From positions 793,712 through 857,711 of the forward strand of contig JAWMQN010000002.1 in the NCBI GenBank assembly GCA_033283265.1: a DNA stretch of 64,000 nt. The letters run 5' to 3'. The number at the start of each line of letters is the position of its first letter. Positions within the stretch are counted from its first letter, which is position 1. The translations under genes were made by a program, and so were the position numbers. This document shows positions 7,655-15,980 of the stretch, piece by piece. The notes beneath the pieces are model-generated. The model was not told the origin of the DNA and made no database searches. It was given only the letters and a program-made list of their open reading frames with translations. This DNA is from Mangrovimicrobium sp033283265 (GTDB taxonomy: Bacteria > Pseudomonadota > Gammaproteobacteria > Pseudomonadales > Halieaceae).

Positions 7655-9748
7655 ATGCCGCTCCCACGCCATACTTTGCCAACCGCCCTCCTTATCCTCA
7701 GCCAGGTACCGGCCGCGACCGCAACGGCGCTGCAACTGGAGACCGTGGAAGTGGTGGGCCAGCGGGTGCAGGACGACCTGCAGCGGCAGCTGGCGCTGAC
7801 ACCGGGGGGAGTCTCGCTGATCGACGGCGAATCCCTCTACCAGCGCAACGTGGCCAACCTGTCGGAGATGCTGCGCTTCTCACCCGGGATCTGGAGCGAC
7901 AGCAGCAGCGGTGGCAGCGCGGTCTTCCTCTCCAGCCGCGGCTCCAACCTGGACGCCACCAACTACGACATGAACGGCATCAAGCTGCTGCAGGACGGAC
8001 TGCCGGTGACTACCGCCGACGGCAACAACCACAACCGCCTCATCGACCCCCTCAGCAGCCGCTACGCCACCGTAGCCCGCGGAGCCAACGCCATGGCCTA
8101 CGGCGCCAGCACCCTGGGCGGCGCGATCAACTTCGTCAGCCCGACAGCGCACAACAGTTCCCGACTGGAAGCCTACCTCAACGGTGGCAGCGACGGCCTG
8201 GTCAATGCGCGCACCAGCATGGGCGGCGTTGCCGGGGAGCTGGATGGCCTGCTCACGCTCGACTACAGGGAATACGACGGCTACCGCGAACACAGTGCGG
8301 AACAGCGGCGCGGCGCCTACGCCAATGCCGGCTGGCAGTTTGCGCAGCACGCGGAGACCCGCCTGTATTTCACCTACCTCAACGAGGACCGGGAACTCCC
8401 GGGCAGCCTGTCGGCGCAGCAGCTTGCAGCGGACCCCGAGCAGGCGACCAGCGCCGCGCGCAGCGGTGACCTCGCCGTCGATGTCGATACCTGGCGCGTC
8501 GCCAATATCACCCGCTGGGCCATCGGCGAGGACAGCGAGCTCAGCTTTGGCCTCTCCTGGGAAGAGCAGGCACTGTTCCACCCCATCGTCGACGTGCGCG
8601 TGGACTTCGACGGCCCGGGACCACAGCTGCCCACCCAGGTGTTCAGCCTGCTGATCGACTCGCAGCAGCGCAACCTCGGCAGCATGCTGCGCTACAACAC
8701 GCGCCGCGGCGCCCATGACCTGCTGCTGGGCCTGAACTACGGAGAGAGCGAAGTCGATGGCGGCTACTACAGCCACACTGGCGCGGTGAAGACCCGGCTC
8801 GACAACCGCATCGACAACGCGGCCCGCAGCGTGGAGGCCTTCGCCCTGGACCGCTGGCAGTTTGCCGACGCCTGGACCCTGGTCTACGGCCTGCAGGCAG
8901 TGTGGGCCGAGCGCGAAACCCGCAACGAGCGGCTTGCCAGCGGCACCGTGATAAACCCCCGGGGCGAGTACGACAGCGTCAACCCCCGCCTCGGGCTGAT
9001 TTTCCGGCTCGACGACAACGTCGACCTGTTCGCCAGCCTCAGCCGCACCTACGAGGCACCGACCAACTACGAGCTGGAGGACGACATCAGCGCAGGGCAG
9101 GACACCCTCGATGCCATGCACGGCAGCGTGTTCGAGGTCGGCAGCCGCGGCCAGCAGGACCTCGGCGAGCGCAGCAGCTGGCGGTGGGATGTGGCGCTCT
9201 ACTACGGCCTGATCGAGGACGAGATCCTCTCCCGGGACGATCCGGCCGCGCCGGGCACCAGTCTCACCACCAATGTCGACGACACCGTCCACGCCGGTCT
9301 CGAGGCACTGGTGACGGCGCACCTGGCACTCGATACACTGGGGACCCACTCGCTCGCGCCGACCCTCAGCCTCACCGTGAATGAATTCGACTTCGACGGC
9401 GATACCACCTACGGCGACAACCAGCTGCCCGCGGCCCCCGGTTACGCCCTGCGCGGCGAACTGCTCTACCGGCACGCCAGCGGCTTCTACGCCGGCCCGA
9501 CCTTCGACCTGATCGACGCGCGCTATGCCGATTTCAGCAACAGCTTTCGTGTCGACGGCTATCAACTGCTCGGCCTGCGCGCGGGCTATGAGCAGGATAA
9601 CTGGCAGCTCTTCGTCGAGTGCCGCAACCTGCTGGACGAGGACTACGTGTCCACCTTCAGCGTGCGCGACAGGGCCGCCGCCGATGCGCCCATTCTCAAC
9701 CCGGGCGCGGGGCGGGCGGTCTTCGCCGGCATCCGCTTCTCGCTGTGA
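7655..9748 (+). CDS. TonB-dependent outer-membrane receptor
   Basis: 697 residues from ATG 7655 (ACAGGA just upstream). Signal peptide to about residue 25, a TonB-box-like ETVEVVG at 29-35, a plug domain to about 165 (RGSNLDATNYDMNGIKLLQDG, then GANAMAYGASTLGGAINF), then a 22-strand barrel with alternating hydrophobic strands ending in the terminal Phe-Ser-Leu. The NLLDEDYVS segment near the C-terminus is typical of the last strands. It imports a scarce ligand such as a metal chelate, using TonB energy. The next gene, a PepSY membrane protein, overlaps its stop by 4 nt, which suggests iron-siderophore or similar metal uptake; the ligand is not determined. Confidence 0.92.
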   Translation: MPLPRHTLPTALLILSQVPAATATALQLETVEVVGQRVQDDLQRQLALTPGGVSLIDGESLYQRNVANLSEMLRFSPGIWSDSSSGGSAVFLSSRGSNLDATNYDMNGIKLLQDGLPVTTADGNNHNRLIDPLSSRYATVARGANAMAYGASTLGGAINFVSPTAHNSSRLEAYLNGGSDGLVNARTSMGGVAGELDGLLTLDYREYDGYREHSAEQRRGAYANAGWQFAQHAETRLYFTYLNEDRELPGSLSAQQLAADPEQATSAARSGDLAVDVDTWRVANITRWAIGEDSELSFGLSWEEQALFHPIVDVRVDFDGPGPQLPTQVFSLLIDSQQRNLGSMLRYNTRRGAHDLLLGLNYGESEVDGGYYSHTGAVKTRLDNRIDNAARSVEAFALDRWQFADAWTLVYGLQAVWAERETRNERLASGTVINPRGEYDSVNPRLGLIFRLDDNVDLFASLSRTYEAPTNYELEDDISAGQDTLDAMHGSVFEVGSRGQQDLGERSSWRWDVALYYGLIEDEILSRDDPAAPGTSLTTNVDDTVHAGLEALVTAHLALDTLGTHSLAPTLSLTVNEFDFDGDTTYGDNQLPAAPGYALRGELLYRHASGFYAGPTFDLIDARYADFSNSFRVDGYQLLGLRAGYEQDNWQLFVECRNLLDEDYVSTFSVRDRAAADAPILNPGAGRAVFAGIRFSL

Positions 9749-11058
9749 ACGCTGCGGCGCCAAACGCCGGCAACGCGGCGCTCACCCGCTACCGGGCAGC
9801 CTGGCGCTGGCATTTCTACGCCGCCCTGGTCGTGCTGCCCTTCCTGCTCACCCTCGCCCTCAGCGGGCTGGTGATGCTCTACTACAGCGTGGTCGAGACC
9901 CCCGAGGGTCCGCGGCTGCAGGTCAGCCAGGGCGGGCAACACCTGCCGCCCGACCGCCTGCTGGCCCTCGCCGGGCAGGCCGCCCCGGCGGCGCGGGCCA
10001 GCCAGTACGCGCCGCCCGCCGATGCGACCGCTACCGCGCGCTTCCAGCTGACCCGCGGCGATCAGCTGCTGGTCGCCGAGCTCGACCCCTACAGCGGCGA
10101 AGTGCTGCGCCTCGTCGACAGCGGCAACACCCCCTACGCCTGGGCGCATCGCATCCACGGCACCTTGCTGCTGGGGGACACCGGCGACATCATCGTGGAA
10201 ATCGTCGCCGGGCTCGCCCTGTTGATGGTGGCGACCGGCCTCTACATGTGGCTGCTGCGCCGCGCGCCGCAGGACAACGGCGGCCGCCGCTCGCGCTGGC
10301 GACGCTGGCACCTGTGGAGCGGTGCGCTGGCCAGCCTCGCCCTGTGCTTTTTCATTTTCTCCGGGCTGGCCTGGACCAGTGTCTGGGGCGGCAAACTGGT
10401 GCAGGCCTGGAGCACCTTCCCGGCCGAGCGCTGGGGGCCGGTGGCCCTCGCGGAGGACACCCACGCCGCGATGAACCACGGCGGCGCGCCGCAGGTACCC
10501 TGGGGCCTGGAGCAGACCCAACTGCCCGCCTCGGCTCACGGCCACCACGCCCTGTCCCTGCAGGCCGTGATCGACAGGGCGGAGCAACTGGGCTTCGGCC
10601 CGCGCTACCGCATCAACCTGCCCGCCGACGCGGAAGGCGTATTCACCCTCTTCGCCACCTCCATGACCGGCGACATCACCCGCTTCAGTGACGAGCGCAC
10701 CCTGCATATCGACCAGTACAGCGGCGCGCTGCTCGGCGAGGCGGGCTTCGCCGATTACTCCCTGGCGGCAAAGAGCATGGCCATCGGCGTGGGCCTGCAC
10801 CAGGCCGGCTACGGCACCTGGAACGCCATCGCCAACGCCCTGGCCTGCCTGGTGCTGATCTTCCTTAGCGTGAGTGGGGCCCTGCTCTGGTGGTGGCGCC
10901 GCCCCGCACGGTCGGGGTTGGCGGCGCCGCCGCGCAGCGGCCTGCCCGCCTTCGCCCCGCTGCACCGCCTGCTCATCGTTCTCGGCATCGCCGTGCCGCT
11001 GCTCGGCCTGGCCATGCTCACCGGCTTGCTGCTGGAGCGCGCCTCGCCACGCAGGTGA
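9745..11058 (+). CDS. PepSY-associated inner-membrane protein (PiuB/FsrB-like)
   Basis: 437 residues from GTG 9745; GTGA overlaps the receptor stop, so translation is probably coupled. An ATG-like frame further upstream runs inside the receptor gene and is rejected. Topology: first TM near residues 22-45 (FYAALVVLPFLLTLALSGLVMLYYS), a periplasmic PepSY domain, a helix pair around AWAHRIHGTLLL and IVAGLALLMVATGLYMWLLRR, a third helix with FFIFSGLAWTSVWGG, a second periplasmic part rich in His (SAHGHHALSL), then two C-terminal helices. Family members are iron-regulated membrane proteins proposed to act as ferric-siderophore reductases with haem-binding histidines. Pairing with a TonB receptor supports metal uptake. 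Confidence 0.85.
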   Translation: MNAAAPNAGNAALTRYRAAWRWHFYAALVVLPFLLTLALSGLVMLYYSVVETPEGPRLQVSQGGQHLPPDRLLALAGQAAPAARASQYAPPADATATARFQLTRGDQLLVAELDPYSGEVLRLVDSGNTPYAWAHRIHGTLLLGDTGDIIVEIVAGLALLMVATGLYMWLLRRAPQDNGGRRSRWRRWHLWSGALASLALCFFIFSGLAWTSVWGGKLVQAWSTFPAERWGPVALAEDTHAAMNHGGAPQVPWGLEQTQLPASAHGHHALSLQAVIDRAEQLGFGPRYRINLPADAEGVFTLFATSMTGDITRFSDERTLHIDQYSGALLGEAGFADYSLAAKSMAIGVGLHQAGYGTWNAIANALACLVLIFLSVSGALLWWWRRPARSGLAAPPRSGLPAFAPLHRLLIVLGIAVPLLGLAMLTGLLLERASPRR

Positions 11059-11082
11059 TTGCGCGCTGGCGCGTCAACACAG

Positions 11083-11108
11083 CTGAACTGTTTTCAGGTG
11101 CCTTTTTT
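11083..11108 (+). terminator. possible terminator after the receptor/PepSY operon
   Basis: A short CTGAA-CTGTT-TTCAG hairpin is followed by GTGCC and six T. The stem has only 5 bp and part of it overlaps the end of a minus-strand small reading frame, so confidence is low. Confidence 0.3.
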
Positions 11109-11213
11109 CGCCCTCAGTTTCCGCTGCCCTAAATAGCCCAGCCCGAGAACGGAAAGTACCAGGGCAAGCAGGGGCATTGCCGGAACAGCCTCTGCGCTGG
11201 CGCCGGCAGGCAT
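11094..11213 (-). pseudogene. orphan sorting-signal-like tail (39 codons)
   Basis: A 39-codon frame from ATG 11213, with an in-frame stop 15 codons further upstream and no Shine-Dalgarno before the ATG. Its product has a proline-bounded motif AVPAMPLLALVLSVLGLG followed by YLGQRKLRAKKGT: a short motif, one hydrophobic helix, then a basic tail. This is the architecture of C-terminal exosortase signals of the IPTL/PEP-CTERM type, but here no protein body precedes it. It may be the remnant of a deleted surface-protein gene or a tiny membrane protein. It lies in a 319-bp gap between the PepSY gene and the EamA gene. Read from sequence; function is inference. Confidence 0.35.
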
Positions 11214-11377
11214 TAACCCGGCGGCCGTGATTCCAGTGCGCAAGGGAGCCGCTATCGCCTATAATCGCCCCCTGCCCGATTATCACTCCGGAAGCGGTGC
11301 CCGGTGCATCCGCCACCACCCGGACCCCGACTGGTCTCACCCCTATGCCCGGCTCCCCACGAACACTGGCACCGCCC

Positions 11378-12310
11378 ATGGCGCCGCGGGACTTGCTCCT
11401 CGCCCTGCTGGTGATTGTGCTGTGGGGCATCAACTTCGTACCGACCAAGTTCGCGCTGGTGGAAATCAGCCCGCTACTGCTCGGCGCCCTGCGCTTCCTG
11501 CTGGTGGCGCTGCCGCTGATGCTGGTCATACCCCTGCCGCGGATAGGCCTGCGCTGGCTGCTGCTATTCGCGCTGACCCAGGGGGTCGGGCAGTTCGGCC
11601 TGCTGTTCTTCGCCCTCAAGCTGGGCATGACCGCGGCGCTGGCCTCGGTGCTGATGCAGACGCAGATTTTCATTACCGCGATGCTCGGCATCACCCTGCT
11701 GAAGGAGCGGCAGTCGCGCTCGCTGATGATCGGCATGGGCGTGGCCGGTGCGGGGCTGACCTGCTTTGCCCTCGAAGTGCTGGGGGACAGGGGGGGCAAT
11801 GCCGGCGGTGGCGCGGGATTTCTCCTGACCCTCTGCGCGGCGGCCATGTGGGCCAGCTCCAACATCGTGGTGAAGCATGTTCACAAGGTCGCGCCGGAGA
11901 CCAAGCCCGCCGCCCTGCTGGTGTGGAGCAGCCTGGTGACCGGACTGGTGTTCAGCGCCCTGGTGCTGGCCACCGAATCACCTGCCGCCACGTGGCAGAG
12001 CCTGGCCGGCGCAGGCCTGAAAATCTGGCTCTCGATACTCTACGCGGGCAGTATCGCCGGCGGGCTGGCCTTCTGGCTGTGGACGCTGCTGCTGACCCGC
12101 TACCCCGCCAGCCAGGTGGCGCCCTTCTCTCTCGGCGTCCCGGTGGTGGGCATCCTCGCCGGCATCTTCATCCTCGGCGAAGAGGTTACCCGGCTGCAGT
12201 GGCTGGGCTCGGCCCTGGTCATGCTGGCCCTGCTGGTGGTGGTGATCGGCGGTCGCATCACCGCGCGCAAGATGGCCCGCCGCTACGCGCTCGACGCGAG
12301 CGGCAGTTGA
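11378..12310 (+). CDS. EamA/DMT-family transporter
   Basis: 310 residues with ten predicted TM helices in two EamA repeats of five (first about residues 5-135, second about 155-290). Conserved features include VIVLWGINFVPTKFAL in helix 1 and the small-residue loop before the last helix, FILGEEVTRLQWLGSALVMLALLVV. Related proteins (EamA, YdcZ/RhaT superfamily) export amino-acid metabolites such as cysteine or O-acetylserine, or other small solutes. The start is uncertain: neither ATG 11378, which places helix 1 at the N-terminus, nor ATG 11345 has a good Shine-Dalgarno. It converges on the DUF1214 gene with a 9-bp gap. Confidence 0.88.
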   Translation: MAPRDLLLALLVIVLWGINFVPTKFALVEISPLLLGALRFLLVALPLMLVIPLPRIGLRWLLLFALTQGVGQFGLLFFALKLGMTAALASVLMQTQIFITAMLGITLLKERQSRSLMIGMGVAGAGLTCFALEVLGDRGGNAGGGAGFLLTLCAAAMWASSNIVVKHVHKVAPETKPAALLVWSSLVTGLVFSALVLATESPAATWQSLAGAGLKIWLSILYAGSIAGGLAFWLWTLLLTRYPASQVAPFSLGVPVVGILAGIFILGEEVTRLQWLGSALVMLALLVVVIGGRITARKMARRYALDASGS

Positions 12311-12319
12311 ACCTGCGCC

Positions 12320-13495
12320 CTACCAGCGCCGCCGCCGCTGGCAGGCGCGCACCCGCTGGCGCAGTTCCTCGGCCCGCTCCGCAGCACTGACGACGGGGGT
12401 ATCCGCCGGCAGGTGCTCGCGCAGTTCGGCGAATTTCACCCGTTTGAGGGTTGGCGTGGGGCAGGCGTCACAGTCGTACCAGCGGCCGTAGATGGTGCCC
12501 TCGGTAAAACCCGCCGGGTCCAGCCAGTTGGGCACGCCGGGGTCCTGCAGGGAAATCACCGCGCGGAATCTGCCATCGGTACTGAGCCTGGCGAAGTGGC
12601 CGTTGGTGGAGGACAGGCGGTAGACGTACTCCACCGCGTTGAAGTAGGGGTCGTTGAGCTGGAAGTTCCAGTAGGGGCGCAGCTCGGGCAGCTCGGTCTC
12701 GAGGATCAGCGCCTCGTCGGCGGCGAACTCGAATACCGCCGGCAGGTAGACCTGCTTCGACAGCGCGCCGCCGATCGGCGCCGGCTGGAACACGTTCACC
12801 CCCACCGCCTCGCGCACCTGGTTCTGCATCCAGTAGAACAGCTGCATCGCCCGCCCCGGCATCGCCGCCATGTGGCCGAGGCGCTCGGCGATCTCCTCTG
12901 TGGTCAGGCGCGGCTTGGGCCCGACCGGGTCGAGGCACTCGATGGCCAGGTTGGCGTCGGTCTCGTGCAGCCAGTCGTAGCTGCGCTGGCGCACCATCAG
13001 GGCCTCGGCTCCGGGCTTGATCTGCAGCCAGTTGCCGCCGTAGCCCGCGGGCCGCTCGGCGCTGAGCAGGATTTCGAAATTGCCCTGGTCGTCGATGTCC
13101 AGCTCGCGGTCGTCGAGGTCGGCGTAGTGCTCGCCGGTCATGTCCACCTCGCCGGGAAAACCGGCCAGCGCCGCCTGGGTGTTGAAGGCGAGCATCTTCA
13201 CCGTGCCGCGGCTGCCGCTGATGCGATAGCGGTAGCGGCTGCTGACCGGGGCGTAGAGGTAGATGTCGTCGGGGTTGGGTTGCAGGGTGTAGACCGGGTT
13301 CCACAGGGGCGACCAGTCCGGGTGCTCCGGGCTGGCGTGGAAGAAGGCAAAGTAGCCCGAGGAAAGCTGCATCATGATCTGGCGGTAGATATCGGCCCGG
13401 TAGGCCGGGTCCTCCGGGCGCCAGGTATTGGCGATCTGCGCTACCGCCTGTTCGAGCTCGGCGAGGTAGTCTGAGAGCGGGGCCAAATCTGCCAT
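12320..13495 (-). CDS. DUF1214-like protein of a catabolic cluster
   Basis: 391 residues from ATG 13495, three bases after the VOC gene stop. Typical DUF1214 blocks are visible: LQIKPGAEALMVRQRSYDW in the middle and VISLQDPGVPNWLDPAGF near the C-terminus, followed by GRWYDCD. There is no signal peptide. The biochemical role of the DUF1214 family is not established. This is the last gene of a minus-strand group running SDR, SnoaL-like, MFS, VOC, this gene, so I infer a part in processing or binding an imported carbon source. A Cys pair in WYDCDACPTP could bind a metal, which is speculative. Confidence 0.72.
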   Translation of the reverse strand: MADLAPLSDYLAELEQAVAQIANTWRPEDPAYRADIYRQIMMQLSSGYFAFFHASPEHPDWSPLWNPVYTLQPNPDDIYLYAPVSSRYRYRISGSRGTVKMLAFNTQAALAGFPGEVDMTGEHYADLDDRELDIDDQGNFEILLSAERPAGYGGNWLQIKPGAEALMVRQRSYDWLHETDANLAIECLDPVGPKPRLTTEEIAERLGHMAAMPGRAMQLFYWMQNQVREAVGVNVFQPAPIGGALSKQVYLPAVFEFAADEALILETELPELRPYWNFQLNDPYFNAVEYVYRLSSTNGHFARLSTDGRFRAVISLQDPGVPNWLDPAGFTEGTIYGRWYDCDACPTPTLKRVKFAELREHLPADTPVVSAAERAEELRQRVRACQRRRRW

Positions 13496-13497
13496 GG

Positions 13498-14010
13498 CTA
13501 GGTCCTCGCGACCTTGTCGAAGAAGTTCATGCCGACCTCGGTGGCGAAGAGGTATTCGAGGTAGTGGCCCAGTTCCGGCACCTCGATGAAGCAAACCTCC
13601 ACCAGTGGGTTGGTGCTGCGCGAGGCGATGTCCAGGCCCTGCTTCTGCGCGTTGGCCAGCAGCGCATCCCACTGGGCCTGGCTCTGCACCAGGTAGCCGA
13701 GATGGTGGTGCTTCATCACGAAATCGTCAGTGTCGGGCAGGATGTCGGAGAAGATTTCCGAACCCGGCCCGGTGGGCTCGATCAGCTCGTACATGAGGGT
13801 GCCTACCCAGGCGAAGTCGGCCTTGATAAAGCCGCCAGCCGGGGTCTCGCCCTCCAGCCGGGTGAACTCGCGGATGCCCAGGCGCTGGCGCAGCAGCTCG
13901 CCGGCCCGCTCGATGTCGTTGGTGACATAGGCCATCTGGAAGTGCTCCAGGCAGAGCACGCCGCCAGGGTTGTCGAAGTCGGGAGCGGGTCGGTTCAGTT
14001 TGTAGGGCAT
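13498..14010 (-). CDS. VOC family (glyoxalase/extradiol dioxygenase fold) protein
   Basis: 170 residues from ATG 14010, with GGAGG 5 nt upstream. Two beta-alpha-beta-beta-beta modules are visible. Candidate metal ligands are the His in LCLEHFQMAYV (first strand), one of the His in KHHHLGYLV, and the Glu in GHYLEYLF, the usual H-H-E set of the vicinal oxygen chelate superfamily. Members include lactoylglutathione lyases, epimerases and extradiol dioxygenases; this one is not assignable to a reaction. It follows the MFS gene after a 58-bp gap that carries a perfect palindrome, so it may have its own promoter while staying in the same functional cluster. Confidence 0.8.
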   Translation of the reverse strand: MPYKLNRPAPDFDNPGGVLCLEHFQMAYVTNDIERAGELLRQRLGIREFTRLEGETPAGGFIKADFAWVGTLMYELIEPTGPGSEIFSDILPDTDDFVMKHHHLGYLVQSQAQWDALLANAQKQGLDIASRSTNPLVEVCFIEVPELGHYLEYLFATEVGMNFFDKVART

Positions 14011-14049
14011 TGCATCCTCCGAGCGCGGGAATTGCCTCAACATTTATTA

Positions 14050-14065
14050 GATAGTAAATACTATC
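14050..14065. promoter_or_regulatory. inverted repeat, candidate operator for the VOC-DUF1214 genes
   Basis: GATAGTA-AA-TACTATC is a perfect 7-bp palindrome with a 2-nt centre in an AT-rich gap 40 bp before the VOC start, directly after the MFS stop. Its size and symmetry suit a TetR- or GntR-type dimer. No such regulator gene is adjacent in the window. Confidence 0.4.
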
Positions 14066-14068
14066 ACA

Positions 14069-15337
14069 CTAGTTTGCACTGGCGGGCTCCACATCCCTGC
14101 GCTGGAACAGGAAGACCGCGACCAGCCCGACCAGGGTAAACGCCAGCAGGCTGCCGAAGATATCCACCGCCGAGGCGCCCAGGGCGATCATCCAGCCGCC
14201 GTAGATCGGCGCCAGGGTGGCGCCGAGCCGCCCCATGGCGCTGGCAGCGCCGATACCGCCGGCGCGCAGGTCCGCGGGATAGAGAGCCGCCGCCAGCGCG
14301 GCGATGGCGTAGGAGACGCCGATCACCCCGGCGCCGATCAGCGCGATCATGACCATCCACAGCAGCACCTCGGCCGGGGCGATAGTCAGCCCCACCGCCC
14401 CCAGGCCGGCGACCACGAAACCGGCGTAGAGGGCCGGCGCGGTGATGCCCCGGTCCACCAGCCAGCCGATCAGGAAGCCGCCGATCACGCCGCCGAGGCT
14501 GAAATACATGATGCCGCGCACCGAGTCGGCGATCGGCCAGCCGTACATGCGCATCAGCGTCGGCAGCCAGCTCGATACCACGTACATGGAGAACAGGCAG
14601 ACGAAATACAACAGCCACAGCAAGAGGGTGGTATAGCGATAGCGGGCGGCGAGCAACTGCGACAGGTTGCGCAACACGCCGCCGGCGGGCGCGGTCGCAC
14701 CACCGCCGCTGCTCGCCCGCGGCAGCACACTGCCCGGCAGGCCCTGCCACAACAGCGGCAGCAGCAGCAGCGGAATCAGGCCGCCGGCGTGATAGAGCCC
14801 CGGCCAGGAGCGCTGTTCGATCAGCAGCGGGGCGAGAAAACCGCCGATGATGCTGCCCACCGCAGACATCGAATACACGCAAATCGTGATGCGCGTGCGC
14901 CACCGGGGCCGCGCCACCTCCGACGCCAGCGCCAGCGCATTGGTCAGGCTCGCGCCCATGCCGAGGCCGGTGACGAAGCGGAACAGGCTGAGTTCCAGCA
15001 CCGAGCCCGACAGCGGTGTCAGCAGGCTGGACAGCCCGACCACGGCGAAACTCGCCAGCAGGATCGGCTTGCGCCCGTAGCGGTCCCCCAGCGGTGCGAG
15101 GAATACCGCGCCGAGGGCCATGCCGAGCACAGTGGCCGAGAGTGCCGGGGCGAACACCGATGCCTCGATACCCCAATCCTCCACCAGCAGCGGCACGCTG
15201 ACCGGCGCCACCAGCACGTCGTAACCGTCGAGCATACAGACCAGCGAGCAGAGCAGGACGATCCACCAATGGCGCAGCGCCGAGAGTGACTGGAAGTTGT
15301 CAGCGCTACCCGCGCCGGCTATTTCGGCCTGTACCAC
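14069..15337 (-). CDS. MFS transporter, aromatic acid:H+ symporter-like
   Basis: 422 residues starting at GTG 15337, with AGGAG about 11 nt upstream. Twelve TM helices. The first helix ends in LDGYDVLVAPVSVP, matching the conserved DGYD of the AAHS family (PcaK, MhpT, benzoate and 4-hydroxybenzoate carriers), and the loop 2-3 signature reads LGDRYGRKPILL. The Asp of the DGYD motif is required for transport in that family. It is the third gene of the cluster after the SDR and SnoaL-like genes, so a carboxylated aromatic or alicyclic substrate is plausible but unproven. Confidence 0.88.
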   Translation of the reverse strand: MVQAEIAGAGSADNFQSLSALRHWWIVLLCSLVCMLDGYDVLVAPVSVPLLVEDWGIEASVFAPALSATVLGMALGAVFLAPLGDRYGRKPILLASFAVVGLSSLLTPLSGSVLELSLFRFVTGLGMGASLTNALALASEVARPRWRTRITICVYSMSAVGSIIGGFLAPLLIEQRSWPGLYHAGGLIPLLLLPLLWQGLPGSVLPRASSGGGATAPAGGVLRNLSQLLAARYRYTTLLLWLLYFVCLFSMYVVSSWLPTLMRMYGWPIADSVRGIMYFSLGGVIGGFLIGWLVDRGITAPALYAGFVVAGLGAVGLTIAPAEVLLWMVMIALIGAGVIGVSYAIAALAAALYPADLRAGGIGAASAMGRLGATLAPIYGGWMIALGASAVDIFGSLLAFTLVGLVAVFLFQRRDVEPASAN

Positions 15338-15386
15338 GTGGATGCTTTCTCCTGAATCTGGGTTGTCACTTTTGCCGGCAGGCGGC

Positions 15387-15977
15387 TCAGCGCGGGGCGG
15401 GCCGGCTCAGGTCGGTGATGTTCTCCGGTGTCGCCAGCGCCCGCCGGTTGCACAGGGGGCGGGTATAGGAGGGATCGCTGCGATCGCGGGCCGGCACGCC
15501 GTTGGCATGCAGGTCGGAAACCTGCTCGAACAGCGGCACGGCATTGCCCTCGAGGTTGCCCGACCACTCCATCAGCGTGTAGCGGAAAGCCACCTTCCAC
15601 TGCCCCTCGCGGCGTTCGAGGCGATCGAGGTAGCGCCCGCCCCCGAGCCAGTTGGAGCCGTCGCGGTTGAGGCCCTGGTAAAAGAAATAGGTTTCCGCGT
15701 GGGCGCTATCGCCGTCGATGTCGCAGTAGTGGTTGAGCAGGTTGTGCAGGGTCGAGCTCTGGCCGTGGCGATGCAGCTCGGCGCCGTTGTCGTAGACATC
15801 GCCCGGCGCACCCACCAGGCTGCCGGCATCGATTACCGCATCCTCGTGGTAGGCGGAGAGAAACTGCTCGCGGTCGAAGCGGTCAATGGCGCGACTGATG
15901 CGGTAGATACAGTCGAGAATGTCCTGCCGGTCGAGCATTTGGTCGAGGCGCGCCTGCCGGTCTGTAGTCTCTGGCAT
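15387..15977 (-). CDS. SnoaL-like/NTF2-fold protein
   Basis: 196 residues. The N-terminal part (DILDCIYRISRAIDRFDREQFLSAYHEDAV) is the helix-helix-strand opening of SnoaL_4-type NTF2 folds, and STLHNLLNHYCDIDGDSAHAE supplies the conserved His in the pocket wall. The family covers ketosteroid isomerase-like, scytalone-dehydratase-like and ring-oxygenase small-subunit-like proteins that isomerise, hydrate or dehydrate cyclic substrates. It starts 3 nt after the SDR stop, with GAGGA inside the SDR end, so the two are tightly coupled. This supports a shared pathway acting on a hydroxylated ring compound. Substrate unknown. Confidence 0.8.
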   Translation of the reverse strand: MPETTDRQARLDQMLDRQDILDCIYRISRAIDRFDREQFLSAYHEDAVIDAGSLVGAPGDVYDNGAELHRHGQSSTLHNLLNHYCDIDGDSAHAETYFFYQGLNRDGSNWLGGGRYLDRLERREGQWKVAFRYTLMEWSGNLEGNAVPLFEQVSDLHANGVPARDRSDPSYTRPLCNRRALATPENITDLSRPAPR

Positions 15978-15980
15978 CGA

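Noticed and set aside
12413..13474. 353-codon plus-strand frame opposite the DUF1214 gene
   Set aside because: Composition of an antisense shadow, no ribosome-binding site, DUF1214 blocks clear on the other strand.
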